Assembly (NCBI GenBank): GCA_900320055.1
Contig: ONQS01000011.1
Span: 28,085-92,084, forward strand
From: an uncultured Prevotellaceae bacterium
GTDB taxonomy: Bacteria; Bacteroidota; Bacteroidia; Bacteroidales; Muribaculaceae
Direction of reading: 5' to 3'
Length of the DNA: 64,000 nt
Shown in pieces: positions 8,722-18,002 of this stretch. A program made the position numbers and the translations under genes. How positions within the stretch are numbered: position 1 is the stretch's first letter; every line of letters begins with the position of its first letter. The notes under the pieces were generated by a model. That model saw only the letters and a program-made list of their open reading frames with translations, had not been told where the DNA came from and did no database searches.

Positions 8722-9714
8722 TCATCTCTTGGCCTTGATTCCTAATTGATAGAGCAACTCGGCGGTGGTGCTGTGACGCTTGCCGTTGAGGTCAAATAAA
8801 TAGGCGTTGACGTCGGTCGGCGCCATTTTTTGTGCATTGTTGAAGCGTTCGGGCCGCGTGATACGGGTAAATACCACACGCTGGATGTCTCTCTTGTGAC
8901 AGCGTCCCATGCTGTAGCCCATCTGTTCGGGATGCTTGCCAGGGCCATTGGATGACCAATAGGTGACCGTGTCGCCCTCGCAGCCCATGTAGATGACGCT
9001 GTGGCCAGCCTCCTGGTCAGCGTCGCGATGGTCGTCACAGCCGATGATGGCTCCGCTGTCGCTGCCGCGGCTCTCGTTGCGGTTCCAGAAAATCTTCATC
9101 AGGTCGCCCGGAATGGCGCGCGTCCACACGTCGAGGGCGCACCACTCCTGGTCGCTGAGATAGCGCTCGCCGGGTGTCTCGCGGTTGCGTTCGCTCTTGG
9201 CTCCACGGTAGGCTGTGAAACTGTAACCTGCCCCTAGTTCACGCACCAGCACTCCCAGGCTGGGGCCATTGGCGTTGGCACGGCCCCAGAAGCCCACGCC
9301 ATCGTCCTGGCCGAGTCCGTCGGGATTGAGCGCATCGGCGATGCCCACATAGGGTTTCATGTTGATCCAAGCCTCACGCTTGATTTTGCCCTTGGTGTCC
9401 CAGATGAGCAGGGCCTTGATGATGACCGAATAGGTGGCGCTGGAGCAGAACGACGGCTGCGCCAGCACAGGGTCGAACCTTGGCCGCTCATCGCCAGGAG
9501 CCATCTGGTAGGCGTCGTGCAGGCCTCGCCAGGTGGTCTTGGCAAACTTCTCGTTGGGCCTGCCACCGGTGTAGTAGCCTCCCCTATCGGGAAACGAGTC
9601 GATGGCGGCGAGCACGGCCCGTTGCCACCCCTTGTTGACCTTGTCGCCAGCCATGGCCCCTGCTGCGATGCACAGCAGGGCCAGCGTGGCCAGTATTGCG
9701 CGCTTGATGCTCAT
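8722..9714 (-). CDS. Secreted papain-fold (NlpC/P60- or CHAP-like) hydrolase candidate
   Basis: This 330-residue protein starts at the ATG at 9714, which begins a clean signal peptide ([22 protein letters not shown]). The open frame runs further upstream into the SOD gene, but that part is composition noise. A cysteine at the start of a helix ([12 protein letters not shown]90) and a later strand histidine ([10 protein letters not shown]238) followed by TYWSSNG have the order and spacing of permuted papain-like amidases that act on peptidoglycan or peptides. No exact family is recognised, so the enzymatic claim is inference. It lies 32 bp after sodB on the same strand and converges with the DUF2807 gene. 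Confidence 0.68.
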   Translation of the reverse strand: MSIKRAILATLALLCIAAGAMAGDKVNKGWQRAVLAAIDSFPDRGGYYTGGRPNEKFAKTTWRGLHDAYQMAPGDERPRFDPVLAQPSFCSSATYSVIIKALLIWDTKGKIKREAWINMKPYVGIADALNPDGLGQDDGVGFWGRANANGPSLGVLVRELGAGYSFTAYRGAKSERNRETPGERYLSDQEWCALDVWTRAIPGDLMKIFWNRNESRGSDSGAIIGCDDHRDADQEAGHSVIYMGCEGDTVTYWSSNGPGKHPEQMGYSMGRCHKRDIQRVVFTRITRPERFNNAQKMAPTDVNAYLFDLNGKRHSTTAELLYQLGIKAKR

Positions 9715-9745
9715 GAGGAGGAAGGTTGCAGTGTATGATATGATA

Positions 9746-10360
9746 TTACAGGTCGTTGTAGCGCTGCTCGATGACGCTCCAGTCGATGATTTGCCACAGG
9801 GCAGCCAAGTGGTCCGGTCGGCGGTTCTGGTAGTCGAGATAATAGGCGTGTTCCCACACGTCCATGGTGAGCAGGGGACGCAGGCCGTGCTGGATGGGAT
9901 TGGCGGCATTGGGTTCCTGTGAAATCCTGAGGTTGCCCTGCGAGTCGGCGCTGAGCCATGCCCAACCCGAGCCAAACAGTGTCGCGCCAGCCTTGGCAAA
10001 GATGTCTCTGAATGCCTCAAATGAGCCGTACTCCTCGTTGATAGCCTGCGCGAGACGTCCCTCGGGAGCGTTGTCGGCGCGAGGAGCCCTGAACTGTGAG
10101 AAATACAGGTTATGATTCAGAATCTGGCCAGCATTGTTGAGGATGCCTCCCTGAGCGTTAAGCACGATCTGCTCGAGGGGTTGGCCTTCGAGCCCGCTGT
10201 CTGGTAGAGCGGCATTGAGATTGCTGACATAGGCTGCCAGGTGCTTGCCGTGGTGGAACTCCAGGGTGTGAGCGCTGATGACGGGCTGCAGCGCGTCGGG
10301 GGCGTAGGGCAAGGACATCAGTTCAAACTTTCCTTCGATAGGCATGGTCTGTTTCATCAT
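9746..10360 (-). CDS. sodB: Fe/Mn superoxide dismutase
   Basis: This 204-residue enzyme converts superoxide to oxygen and hydrogen peroxide in the cytoplasm. The metal ligands are visible: His in TLEFHHGKH, His in QILNHNLYF, and Asp/His in [14 protein letters not shown], the last being the family signature. Length is typical. Two ATG codons (10360 and 10357) are equally possible. Metal choice (iron or manganese) cannot be settled here; anaerobic Bacteroidales relatives usually carry an iron or cambialistic enzyme. Confidence 0.96.
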   Translation of the reverse strand: MMKQTMPIEGKFELMSLPYAPDALQPVISAHTLEFHHGKHLAAYVSNLNAALPDSGLEGQPLEQIVLNAQGGILNNAGQILNHNLYFSQFRAPRADNAPEGRLAQAINEEYGSFEAFRDIFAKAGATLFGSGWAWLSADSQGNLRISQEPNAANPIQHGLRPLLTMDVWEHAYYLDYQNRRPDHLAALWQIIDWSVIEQRYNDL

Positions 10361-10408
10361 CTTAATCGTTTTTTTTTGTTGTAGTTTATTTCAAATTAAT
10401 CTGTTTTG

Positions 10409-10416
10409 CAAATTTA
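10409..10416 (-). promoter_or_regulatory. -7 box of the sodB promoter
   Basis: TAAATTTG on the minus strand fits TAnnTTTG and leaves a leader of about 45 nt before the sodB start. No clear TTTG lies 20 nt upstream. Confidence 0.5.
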
Positions 10417-10502
10417 GTCATTTATGCTGGAATTGCCTGCACAATGGTTGTCAAAAAATGAAAAGACAGCGCTTGCTGCTGCCGATTAGTGCAAAAAATC
10501 AG

Positions 10503-10510
10503 TACCTTTG
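10503..10510 (+). promoter_or_regulatory. -7 box directly in front of the HAD hydrolase start
   Basis: TACCTTTG ends only 5 nt before the ATG at 10516, so the predicted mRNA starts at or next to the start codon. The box makes an upstream start at 10489 unlikely. Confidence 0.6.
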
Positions 10511-10515
10511 CGGCC

Positions 10516-11379
10516 ATGATGGCAAATGGTGTTGAAAAATCGAGGACGCTGTATGTGAGCGATCTGGACGGCACGCTGCTGGGCGATGACTCACGGCTGT
10601 CGGCAGAGACTGTGTCTACACTCAACCGGATCATCGGTGAGTTGGGTGGCCTGTTTACCGTGGCTACGGCACGCACGCCCGCTACGGTGGTGCCGCTGAT
10701 GCAGCAGGTGCATGCCCGCTTGCCGTATATCGTTATCGGCGGCTCGGCGATGTGGAACCCGATGCTGGGCGCTTATGAGCACACCCATGGCATCGACGAG
10801 GCGACCGTCGATGCCGTTGCCGACGTGTTTGACCGCTATGGCGCACACCCCTTTATCTACCGCCGCCACGGCAACAGCATGCTCCACACCCATCACTACG
10901 GCCCGATGTCGGCCCAGGAGCAGCGCTTTGTGGCCGAGCGTCAGCACCTGTCGTTGAAGCGTTTTTTCCTCAATGACCGTGACTATCGCCACAGCGATGA
11001 CGAGGCGTTGCTCATCTTCTCGATGAACAAGTATGCCACACTCAGTACCATAGCCGATGACTTGAGGGCCACGGTGCCCACTTGCTCGGTGATGGTGTAT
11101 CACGACATCTTTGAAGAGAGCGAGGGCTATCTCGAGATTTTCACCTCCGGCACGAGCAAGGCCGCCGCCATCCGCTGCTTGGCGCGTGAGGTGGGAGCCG
11201 TGAGGGTGGTGGTGTTTGGCGACAACCTCAACGACATCGCCATGCTGCAGGCAGCCGACTACAGCGTGGCTGTGGAGAACGCCTTCCCCGAGGTCAAAGC
11301 CATCGCCAGTGAGGTCATCGGCCCCAATACGGCCCACAGTGTTGCCCACTGGATCGAGGCGGACCTCATTCAATCCTAA
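10516..11379 (+). CDS. HAD-superfamily phosphatase, Cof type
   Basis: This 287-residue cytoplasmic protein has the HAD motifs in order: SDLDGTLLG with the catalytic aspartates (about 16-20), a serine/threonine motif ATARTPA, a conserved lysine in SGTSKAAA, and FGDNLNDIAML. The large cap domain between motifs II and III is that of Cof/YbiV-type sugar-phosphate or nucleotide phosphatases. The substrate cannot be read. The ATG at 10516 (or 10519) is preferred because a -7 promoter box lies between it and any upstream start. Confidence 0.9.
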   Translation: MMANGVEKSRTLYVSDLDGTLLGDDSRLSAETVSTLNRIIGELGGLFTVATARTPATVVPLMQQVHARLPYIVIGGSAMWNPMLGAYEHTHGIDEATVDAVADVFDRYGAHPFIYRRHGNSMLHTHHYGPMSAQEQRFVAERQHLSLKRFFLNDRDYRHSDDEALLIFSMNKYATLSTIADDLRATVPTCSVMVYHDIFEESEGYLEIFTSGTSKAAAIRCLAREVGAVRVVVFGDNLNDIAMLQAADYSVAVENAFPEVKAIASEVIGPNTAHSVAHWIEADLIQS

Positions 11380-11382
11380 ATG

Positions 11383-11414
11383 TTTGTTCAATTCGCAGGA
11401 ATTCCTTAATTTTG
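11383..11414 (+). promoter_or_regulatory. Promoter of the histidine kinase/metallo-hydrolase operon
   Basis: TTTG (11383-11386), exactly 20 nt, TAATTTTG (11407-11414). The start codon follows after 19 nt. The promoter begins 3 nt after the stop of the HAD gene. Confidence 0.75.
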
Positions 11415-11433
11415 CCACTCATAAACTCATACA

Positions 11434-12681
11434 ATGCCTATGGCTAACCTGAGCAACATCTATGACTCACGACGCATCTGGAAGGTGGTGTTTCTGGCCA
11501 TCTCGCTGGTGCTGGTGGCGTTGTTCCTGTATATGTCCAACAATCTGGTCAAGGATCTTGCCATCCAGGAGCGCGGGCGCATGCAGATCTGGGCCGACGC
11601 GACTCAGGAACTGGCGACGATGGGCAGCGGCACTGACGTGGATGCCGATGGCAATCCTGTGGGTGGCAGCACCGCCGATGTGGATTTCCTGTTGAGCATC
11701 ATCGAGGCCAACAACAACATTCCCGTGCTGCTGGTCGATGATCAGGACAACATCCTGCTGCACCGCAACTTCCGTCTGCCTGAGCCCGAGGATAGCCTGG
11801 CCTTTGAGATTTCTCCTACCAACCTTGAGTACCTCAACAAGAAGTTGCGCCATCTCAAGCACAGCGAGAACAAAATCGACATTCAGATCGACGAGCACAC
11901 GTCGCAGTACCTCTATTACGAGGACTCCACACTGCTGCGTCGCCTGGCTTATTTCCCCTATATCCAGTTGGCTGTGCTGATCCTGTTCTTTGCCTTGGCC
12001 TATTTTGCGCTGATCAGTATCAAGAAGGCCGAGCAGAACAAGGTGTGGGTGGGTCTGTCCAAGGAGACTGCCCACCAGTTGGGAACGCCCATCTCGTCGC
12101 TCATGGCATGGACGCAACTGCTCGACTCGATGGGTGTGGACAAGAGCATCGTTACCGATATGGACAAGGATGTGAAGCGCCTATCGACCATCGCCGACCG
12201 CTTCTCCAAGATCGGCTCGATGCCCGACAAGGAACTCGTGCCCATCAACGAGGCCGTGACCACCAGCCTGGAATATATGCGTGCGCGCATCCCCAAGCGT
12301 GTGAGCCTGTATATCCACACCAACGACCAGACCAACAACGGCGTGATGCTCAGCCAGACGCTGTTTGCCTGGGTGATGGAAAACCTGACCAAAAACGCGG
12401 TAGATGCCATGGATGGCGAGGGCCGGCTCGACATCACCGTCGAGGATAGCCCTAACCATGCCGTGATTCTGGTCAAGGACACCGGCAAGGGCATTCCCCG
12501 CAAGAATTTCAAGAACGTGTTCAACCCTGGCTTCACGACCAAGAAGCGCGGCTGGGGTCTGGGTCTTACTCTGGTGAAACGCATCATCGAGGAGTATCAC
12601 AACGGACAGATTTATATCAAGGAGTCGGAGGTGGGCAAGGGCACCACATTCGGCATCGAATTGCCCAAAATCAAATCATGA
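11434..12681 (+). CDS. Membrane-bound sensor histidine kinase
   Basis: This 415-residue protein has two membrane segments (about 16-36 and 172-197) around a 135-residue periplasmic sensor part. The H box is KETAHQLGTPISSL (H214). The ATPase domain shows the N box NLTKNAVDAMDG, the G1 box VKDTGKGIP and the G2 box GWGLGLTLVKRI. No HAMP domain is evident. It autophosphorylates and passes phosphate to a response regulator, but no regulator gene is adjacent, so the partner lies elsewhere. It overlaps the next gene by four bases (ATGA), which implies translational coupling. An ATG at 11440 is an alternative start. Confidence 0.93.
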   Translation: MPMANLSNIYDSRRIWKVVFLAISLVLVALFLYMSNNLVKDLAIQERGRMQIWADATQELATMGSGTDVDADGNPVGGSTADVDFLLSIIEANNNIPVLLVDDQDNILLHRNFRLPEPEDSLAFEISPTNLEYLNKKLRHLKHSENKIDIQIDEHTSQYLYYEDSTLLRRLAYFPYIQLAVLILFFALAYFALISIKKAEQNKVWVGLSKETAHQLGTPISSLMAWTQLLDSMGVDKSIVTDMDKDVKRLSTIADRFSKIGSMPDKELVPINEAVTTSLEYMRARIPKRVSLYIHTNDQTNNGVMLSQTLFAWVMENLTKNAVDAMDGEGRLDITVEDSPNHAVILVKDTGKGIPRKNFKNVFNPGFTTKKRGWGLGLTLVKRIIEEYHNGQIYIKESEVGKGTTFGIELPKIKS

Positions 12682-13508
12682 TGTCATCAACCGCTAACAA
12701 CCAACAATCACGCATCACCATGCTGGGCACTGGCAATGCCATGTGCGTCAACTGCTACAACACGTGTTTCTACCTGCACTCGCCACGTGGCGGAATGCTG
12801 GTGGATGGTGGTGGCGGTAATGGCATCCTGCGCCAACTCATCATGGCCAGAATCCCCTTCGAGAGCATCCGTCACATGTTTGTGACGCACAGCCACACCG
12901 ATCACATCATGGGTGCCATCTGGATGATACGCAAGATTTCGCCACTCATCTTCAAGGGAAAACATAAGGGCCCGTTCACGATCTACTGCAACGACGAGGT
13001 GCGACATGCGCTCGAGACGATGGCCAGGCTGATGATTCCTGCCAAAATACTCAATTCACTGGGTACGTCGGTCATACTGCGTGAGGTGCGCGACGGCGAG
13101 CGTGTGCTGATCGATGACTTGCAGGTCACGTTTTTTGACCTGGGATCGACCAACTTCAAGCAATACGGGTTTAGCGCGGAATTGCCTGACGGACAGCGCT
13201 TGGTGTGCCTTGGAGACGAGCCCTACAGCATGCAGAGCGAACCTTATGCCCGAGGTTGCGATTGGCTGATGTGCGAAGCCTTCTGCCTATACAAGGACCG
13301 CTTTGTGTTCAACCCCTATGAGAAAAACCACAGCACGGCGCTCGATGCCGGCATGCTGGCTCAAGAACTGGGCGTGAAGCGCCTGGTGCTGTACCACACC
13401 GAGGATACCCACCTCGACACCCGTGCTGCCGCGTTCAGCGCCGAGGCGTCGCAGTACTTTAAGGGGCCTATACGGGTTCCCGCCGATCTGGAATCCTTCG
13501 ACTTGTAG
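12678..13508 (+). CDS. Metallo-beta-lactamase-fold hydrolase, RNase Z-like
   Basis: This 276-residue protein has the di-metal motif THSHTDHIMG (about 70-79), then CLGDEP and a late histidine in KNHSTALDAG and LYHTEDTHLDTR, the layout of the RNase Z/arylsulfatase-like branch of the superfamily. It lacks a signal peptide, so it is cytoplasmic. Substrate is unknown; tRNA 3' processing is one possibility but the protein is shorter than typical RNase Z and has no clear exosite. Its start overlaps the kinase stop, so the two are co-translated; a signalling link is inference. Confidence 0.88.
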   Translation: MMSSTANNQQSRITMLGTGNAMCVNCYNTCFYLHSPRGGMLVDGGGGNGILRQLIMARIPFESIRHMFVTHSHTDHIMGAIWMIRKISPLIFKGKHKGPFTIYCNDEVRHALETMARLMIPAKILNSLGTSVILREVRDGERVLIDDLQVTFFDLGSTNFKQYGFSAELPDGQRLVCLGDEPYSMQSEPYARGCDWLMCEAFCLYKDRFVFNPYEKNHSTALDAGMLAQELGVKRLVLYHTEDTHLDTRAAAFSAEASQYFKGPIRVPADLESFDL

Positions 13509-13620
13509 CCGCTGGCGACCTCTTGCAAGCACGCCACGTGGGGTGCAGGCGACAGCCTAAAAGCACTCTCGCCACGCAAACTATTAAGCATTCACTGTCA
13601 ACTATTCACCAAAAAAGTAC

Positions 13621-13628
13621 TACCTTTG
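13621..13628 (+). promoter_or_regulatory. -7 box of the Ig-like lipoprotein gene
   Basis: TACCTTTG, 17 nt before the ATG at 13646. Confidence 0.6.
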
Positions 13629-13645
13629 CGTCGCATTAGAGAGAG

Positions 13646-15751
13646 ATGAAAGCACGATGGACATACTGGTTGCTGACGGTGGCTGTGGGCGCGTTGCTCA
13701 TGGCCTGTGCCAGCATCGGTTCGCCCGAGGGCGGTCCCCGCGACTACACCCCGCCGCAAGTGATGAAGACGTCGCCTGCGCCTGGCGCGGTCAACTTCAA
13801 GGGCCAGAAGGTGGAAATCACCTTTGACGAGATTGTCAACCTCAAGGACCAGCAGAAGAAGGTCATCGTCTCTCCCGCCCCCAAGAGCATGCCTGTGATC
13901 CGCACGGTGGGCAAGAAGGTTACTATAGAGTTCCGCGAGCCCCTGGCCGAGAACACCACCTATGTCATCGATTTTGCCGATGCCATCGAGGATAACAACG
14001 AGAGTAACCCATTGGATGGCTACACGTTTGCCTTCTCGACCGGCGATATAATCGATACCCTGGCCGTGTCCGGCATCGTGTTAAGGGCCAACGACTTGGA
14101 GCCGATGCAGCATGTGATAGTGGGTCTGCACAGCAACCTCGATGACACCGCATTCACCCGGCTGCCGCTGGAGCGCGTGAGCCGTACCAACGACCGCGGC
14201 CGCTTCACCATTCGCAACCTCAAGCCTGGCAATTATCATGTGTTTGCGCTCAACGATGTCGATGGCGACTACCGCATGGCGCGTACCGAGGATATCGCCT
14301 TTCTGGACGAGATAGTAGTGCCCAGCACCAGCCAATATACGTCACAGGACACGGTCTTTACCTATGACCACAGCGTGGATACCGTGATGACGGCCACTCA
14401 CACGCTGTATCTGCCCAACGACCTGCTGCTGTGCATGTTTAACGAGGGTTACAAGTCGCACTATGTGAGGCAGACGAGCCGCCCTGCCGATAACAAGTTG
14501 CATGTGCTGTTCGGTGCTCCCAACGACACGTTGCCGCTGCTGGATGTCGTCAAGCCCGCCGCACATGACCCGCAATGGTATCGGGTGGAACGCACGCCGG
14601 CCAATGATTCGATCTTCTACTGGATCACCGACTCGGCGCTGATCAAGACCGACACGCTGATTGTCGCCATGACCTATCTGCGCACCGATACCGCCGACCG
14701 GCTCGAACAGGTTACCGATACCATCCGCTTTGGCTACCACAAGCCCAGTGCCCAGGTCAAGGAGGAAGAGAAAAAGGCCAAAGAGCGTGCCGAGCGCGCC
14801 AAACGCTTGGAGCAACTGCTTGATAAACAGCAAAAAGCCGCCGCCCAAGGCAAGGAACTGAACGAGGGTGAACTCGAGGAACTCAAAGAATTGCAGCACG
14901 CCGATCCCGACGAGACGCCTCACCTCAAGATGGAACTGCAGAGAAGCGGCACCTTTGATGTGGGCGACTCGATTTTGCTCAAGTTTGACGCGCCCATTGT
15001 GGGTATCGATGCCACGGGTGTGCATCTCGACGTCAAGCGCGACACGCTGTGGGTACCTCTCGACTCGCAACTGGCTTCATTCCGTCCTGTCGACGACTGC
15101 AACCCGATGCGCTATTGGATGCCCTTTACTGCCCTACCCGACTCGACCTATCGCCTGACCATCGACAGCGCGGCCGTAACGTCGGTCTATGGCTTGACCA
15201 ACGAGCGACTGAGCAAGGAGTTGAAGGTGCGTGGCCTGGAGCAGTATGCCAACGTCTATTTCAAGGTCAACGTCAAGGATAATGCCTTTGTCGAACTGTT
15301 GGGTAACAGCGAGAAGGTGCTCCGCACCGTGCCCGTGCGCGGTGGCGAGTTTGAACTGCTCAACGTGCTGCCCGGTTCCTATTACTTGAGGCTGACCATC
15401 GATGGCAATGGCAATGGCAAGTGGGATACAGGCAATTACAATAGCCATCTGCAGCCCGAAGAGGTGTATTACTATCCCAAGAAACTGCGCCTGCGTGCCA
15501 ACTGGGACCTGGACGAGAACTGGAACATCTACCAGACAGCCCTCGATATGCAGAAGCCCGACGACATCAAGCGTAACAAGCCTGAGCAGAAAAAGAACAA
15601 GTTGGAGAAAAAGCAGGACAAGAACGGCAATGGTGATGAGGATGAAGAGGAGGACGACGAGTTCAGCACCGGCATCACCAACACCTATACGGGCAACAAA
15701 TATAACGATGCCAAGAATAACCGCCGCTTGAATCGTCAGCAGCGGCCTTAA
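13646..15751 (+). CDS. Large Ig-like (SbsA-type) domain lipoprotein
   Basis: This 701-residue exported lipoprotein (MKARWTYW, lipobox LLMACAS) begins with GSPEGGPRDYTPPQV and an SbsA-type Ig-like domain (about 35-125: VNFKGQKVEITFDEIVNL), a layout widespread in Bacteroidetes. A second beta domain (VSGIVLRANDLEP) resembles a carboxypeptidase-like regulatory fold. A charged helical stretch (about 370-425, rich in KKAKERAERAK) divides the protein, and the C terminus is a highly charged tail (KKNKLEKKQDKNGNGDEDEEE). No enzymatic motif is present. A structural or binding role in the envelope is inference. It is a single gene with its own promoter and a terminator. Confidence 0.85.
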   Translation: MKARWTYWLLTVAVGALLMACASIGSPEGGPRDYTPPQVMKTSPAPGAVNFKGQKVEITFDEIVNLKDQQKKVIVSPAPKSMPVIRTVGKKVTIEFREPLAENTTYVIDFADAIEDNNESNPLDGYTFAFSTGDIIDTLAVSGIVLRANDLEPMQHVIVGLHSNLDDTAFTRLPLERVSRTNDRGRFTIRNLKPGNYHVFALNDVDGDYRMARTEDIAFLDEIVVPSTSQYTSQDTVFTYDHSVDTVMTATHTLYLPNDLLLCMFNEGYKSHYVRQTSRPADNKLHVLFGAPNDTLPLLDVVKPAAHDPQWYRVERTPANDSIFYWITDSALIKTDTLIVAMTYLRTDTADRLEQVTDTIRFGYHKPSAQVKEEEKKAKERAERAKRLEQLLDKQQKAAAQGKELNEGELEELKELQHADPDETPHLKMELQRSGTFDVGDSILLKFDAPIVGIDATGVHLDVKRDTLWVPLDSQLASFRPVDDCNPMRYWMPFTALPDSTYRLTIDSAAVTSVYGLTNERLSKELKVRGLEQYANVYFKVNVKDNAFVELLGNSEKVLRTVPVRGGEFELLNVLPGSYYLRLTIDGNGNGKWDTGNYNSHLQPEEVYYYPKKLRLRANWDLDENWNIYQTALDMQKPDDIKRNKPEQKKNKLEKKQDKNGNGDEDEEEDDEFSTGITNTYTGNKYNDAKNNRRLNRQQRP

Positions 15752-15774
15752 AAAACGTGGAAAATGCGTTTTTT
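15750..15774 (+). terminator. Terminator of the Ig-like lipoprotein gene
   Basis: AAAAAACG (15750-15757) pairs with CGTTTTTT (15767-15774) over a 9-nt loop; the descending arm is a T run. Confidence 0.65.
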
Positions 15775-15818
15775 GAGCATTTTTTTTGCCAAAATGCTTG
15801 TATATTAAAAAAAAGTAC

Positions 15819-15826
15819 TACCTTTG
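15819..15826 (+). promoter_or_regulatory. -7 box of the tRNA-Leu promoter
   Basis: TACCTTTG, preceded by CTTG 18 nt upstream (15797-15800). It lies 37 nt before the mature tRNA. Confidence 0.65.
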
Positions 15827-15863
15827 CACCGCTAAACGCAAAACGAATTGCGCAAGGCCATCA

Positions 15864-15948
15864 GCCCAGGTGGCGGAATTGGTAGACGCGCACGTTTCAG
15901 GTGCGTGTGCCGCAAGGTGTGCGGGTTCGAGTCCCGCCCTGGGCACCA
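15864..15948 (+). tRNA. tRNA-Leu(CAG)
   Basis: The acceptor arms GCCCAGG and CCTGGGC pair fully and the 3' end ACCA is encoded. The D arm reads GCGGAATTGGTAGACGC, typical of leucine tRNAs. The anticodon stem CACGT/GCGTG encloses the loop TTCAGGT with anticodon CAG. A type-II long variable arm (TGCCGCAAGGTG region) and the T arm GCGGGTTCGAGTCCCGC follow. All features fit a functional leucine tRNA of 85 nt. Confidence 0.97.
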
Positions 15949-15982
15949 AGAGTCCCCGACAATCGATCGATTGCCGGGGACT
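15949..15982 (+). terminator. Terminator of the tRNA-Leu gene
   Basis: AGTCCCCG (15951-15958) pairs with CGGGGACT (15975-15982), and the loop holds the perfect palindrome CAATCGATCGATTG, giving one long hairpin. Confidence 0.75.
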
Positions 15983-16027
15983 TCTGTTTGATGTCCACTG
16001 CAACAATTGGCGGATGCTGAGCCAACA

Positions 16028-17986
16028 TTAGGGCAGGAGGCGGTTATCGTTCATCCGCGACATGTATTGCTGGATGAGGGCCTTGACGAACTGCTCCATG
16101 CGTTGCTGCTCGGGTAATTGATTCACCAGGTTGGTTTTCAGTAACTTGTCGGTCTTGAAGCGATAGACGGCGGTGGTCTTCTCGCCATCGAACTGCAGCA
16201 TCAGGTCACCCTGTATCAACTGGTAGATACCCGCATTGTAACTGAAGGCCCACGTGCCCGCAGGGTCAGCGGCAAGGATGTCGTCGCCAAAGGCAAGGTA
16301 AGGCTTGTCATAGCCCAGCAGGTGCAGCAGTGTGGGTGTGATGTCGGTCTGCTGTACGATGATGTCGTCGCGCAGGGCGGGTGCCAATGAGCCATCGGGT
16401 GTATAGAAGATGATGGGAATGCTGTATAGGCCCAGGTCAGTCTTATAGACGTCGTGGCTGCTGAGGTTGGTGTGATCGGCCACCAGAACGAAGATGGTGT
16501 TGCCATACCACGGCTCATGGCTGGCGCGCTCAAAGAAGCGCCGCAGCGCCAGATCGGTGTAGCGCACACACTTGTGGATGGGCTGGCCGCCCTCGTCTCG
16601 CAGCGAGTCGCGGTACTGCTCGGGTACGTTATAGGGGTGATGGGACGATGCGGTGAATACCGTGGCCAGGAAGGGCTGCCGCATCTGCCCGATGCCATCA
16701 AGGGTGAATTGCAGGAAGGGCTCGTCCCAGATGGCCCACTTGCCGTCCCAGTCCTGCATGCCGCCATAGTCGGGCGACTGGCAGTACTCATCCAGGCCGT
16801 AGTAGCGCTCATAGCCGATGCTGTGGGCATAAGCGCTGAAGCCCATCGAGATGTTGTGCCCGCCGTGGAAAAATGCCGTGCTATAGCCCTCGCGTCCCAG
16901 CATCGAAGAGATGCCGTCCACATCGTTGAGCGAGGCGGGTGTGAGGAAAAACGACTCTACCATCATGGGCAGGCCCGATAGGATCGAGGGCATGGCATCC
17001 ATGCTGATGCGCCCGTTGGCATAACTGTACTTGAAGGTGAGTGACTGCGGCACCAGGCTGTCGATAAACGGCATATAGCCCTTGTAATGGCCCTCGTCGA
17101 GGTCGGTATTGAGCGATCCGATATACTCCTTGCCCATGCTCTCGACGATGAGGATGACGACGTTCTTGCCCTTGTGGCTCAACGCATCCACCACCGGGTG
17201 ATTGTGCAGTGGGCTATAGATGGCCTGCATCTGCTCGGGCGTCATGTAGCCGGGGGTGACAAAAGGCTTCTTGCCGATGCTGCGTATCATCGAGAACGGC
17301 GTGTTGAGCACCACCGAGGCCTCGACAGGGCGGTTGACAAACTGGTTGGCGTTGCTGATGGTGATGGGCCGCGTGCCTGCCGTAACGCTGCCGCGGATGC
17401 CCACGATGGCCAGTGGTATCATCACCAGCAGGGCGATGGTCTGGGAGATGTAGTAGTGTGAGCCGAAGCGGTACACCTCCAGGCGGGGCCGTGTGTAGCA
17501 TCGCCAGAGCAGGAACACCAGCGCGATAAACGCTAGCACGAGGTACCAATGGCGCAGAAATTCACTCAAGATGATCGATGTGATGTTGCCCTCGGCGGCA
17601 AACTCGGTAAATACCGTGACCGTCGAGCGTCGGCCCGTGTACTGGAAATAGACCGCGTCCATCAGGTTGCTGGCCAGGGCGACGCCATTGGTGACGACAA
17701 ACAGCCACCGCAGCATCTTGTAGAAGCCCGGGCGCTCCTTGATATGGAGCGGCAAGAGCATGAGCACAAGGTAGATGCTGTTGATGTAGAGCAGCGCCGA
17801 TGTGTCAAACACCAGCGCGCCGTGCAGCATGGTCTTGAACAGGGACCACGACATATAGGGCGCGAAGGTAGACCAGTTCTCGGCAAAGAAGGCCACCCTC
17901 GAGAGCATCCACACCAAGTAGGCAACCAGCATATTGAGTGCGGCGGCGCCGATGTTGCTATGGATGATTCTCTTCATATTATGCAT
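16028..17986 (-). CDS. LTA synthase-like sulfatase-family membrane transferase
   Basis: This protein of about 650 residues has five N-terminal membrane segments (from IGAAALNMLVAYLVW to LVLAFIALVFLLWR) followed by an extracytoplasmic alkaline-phosphatase/sulfatase domain. Motifs include VVILIVESMGKEY, NGRISMDAMPSIL with the probable nucleophile Ser, FFHGGHN, FTASSHHPY and VADHTNLSS with metal ligands. The family includes lipoteichoic acid synthases and phosphoethanolamine or phosphoglycerol transferases; in Gram-negative Bacteroidales it probably modifies envelope lipids or glycans. The GH3 gene ends 17 bp upstream on the same strand, so the two are likely co-transcribed. The start may be at 17986 or at the ATG at 17977. 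Confidence 0.9.
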   Translation of the reverse strand: MHNMKRIIHSNIGAAALNMLVAYLVWMLSRVAFFAENWSTFAPYMSWSLFKTMLHGALVFDTSALLYINSIYLVLMLLPLHIKERPGFYKMLRWLFVVTNGVALASNLMDAVYFQYTGRRSTVTVFTEFAAEGNITSIILSEFLRHWYLVLAFIALVFLLWRCYTRPRLEVYRFGSHYYISQTIALLVMIPLAIVGIRGSVTAGTRPITISNANQFVNRPVEASVVLNTPFSMIRSIGKKPFVTPGYMTPEQMQAIYSPLHNHPVVDALSHKGKNVVILIVESMGKEYIGSLNTDLDEGHYKGYMPFIDSLVPQSLTFKYSYANGRISMDAMPSILSGLPMMVESFFLTPASLNDVDGISSMLGREGYSTAFFHGGHNISMGFSAYAHSIGYERYYGLDEYCQSPDYGGMQDWDGKWAIWDEPFLQFTLDGIGQMRQPFLATVFTASSHHPYNVPEQYRDSLRDEGGQPIHKCVRYTDLALRRFFERASHEPWYGNTIFVLVADHTNLSSHDVYKTDLGLYSIPIIFYTPDGSLAPALRDDIIVQQTDITPTLLHLLGYDKPYLAFGDDILAADPAGTWAFSYNAGIYQLIQGDLMLQFDGEKTTAVYRFKTDKLLKTNLVNQLPEQQRMEQFVKALIQQYMSRMNDNRLLP

Positions 17987-18002
17987 GCTGTGAGTGAGAT
18001 GA

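Noticed and set aside
9715-10020. Upstream extension of the papain-like gene into sodB
   Set aside because: The extension overlaps sodB, has no ATG-linked signal peptide and reads as low-complexity noise; the ATG at 9714 starts a clean signal peptide.
12678-13508. True RNase Z (tRNA 3' processing)
   Set aside because: The metal motif fits, but the typical exosite and length are missing, so only the superfamily is called.
15786-16031. Small plus-strand and minus-strand frames over the tRNA-Leu gene
   Set aside because: They are read through the tRNA and its terminator and match nothing.
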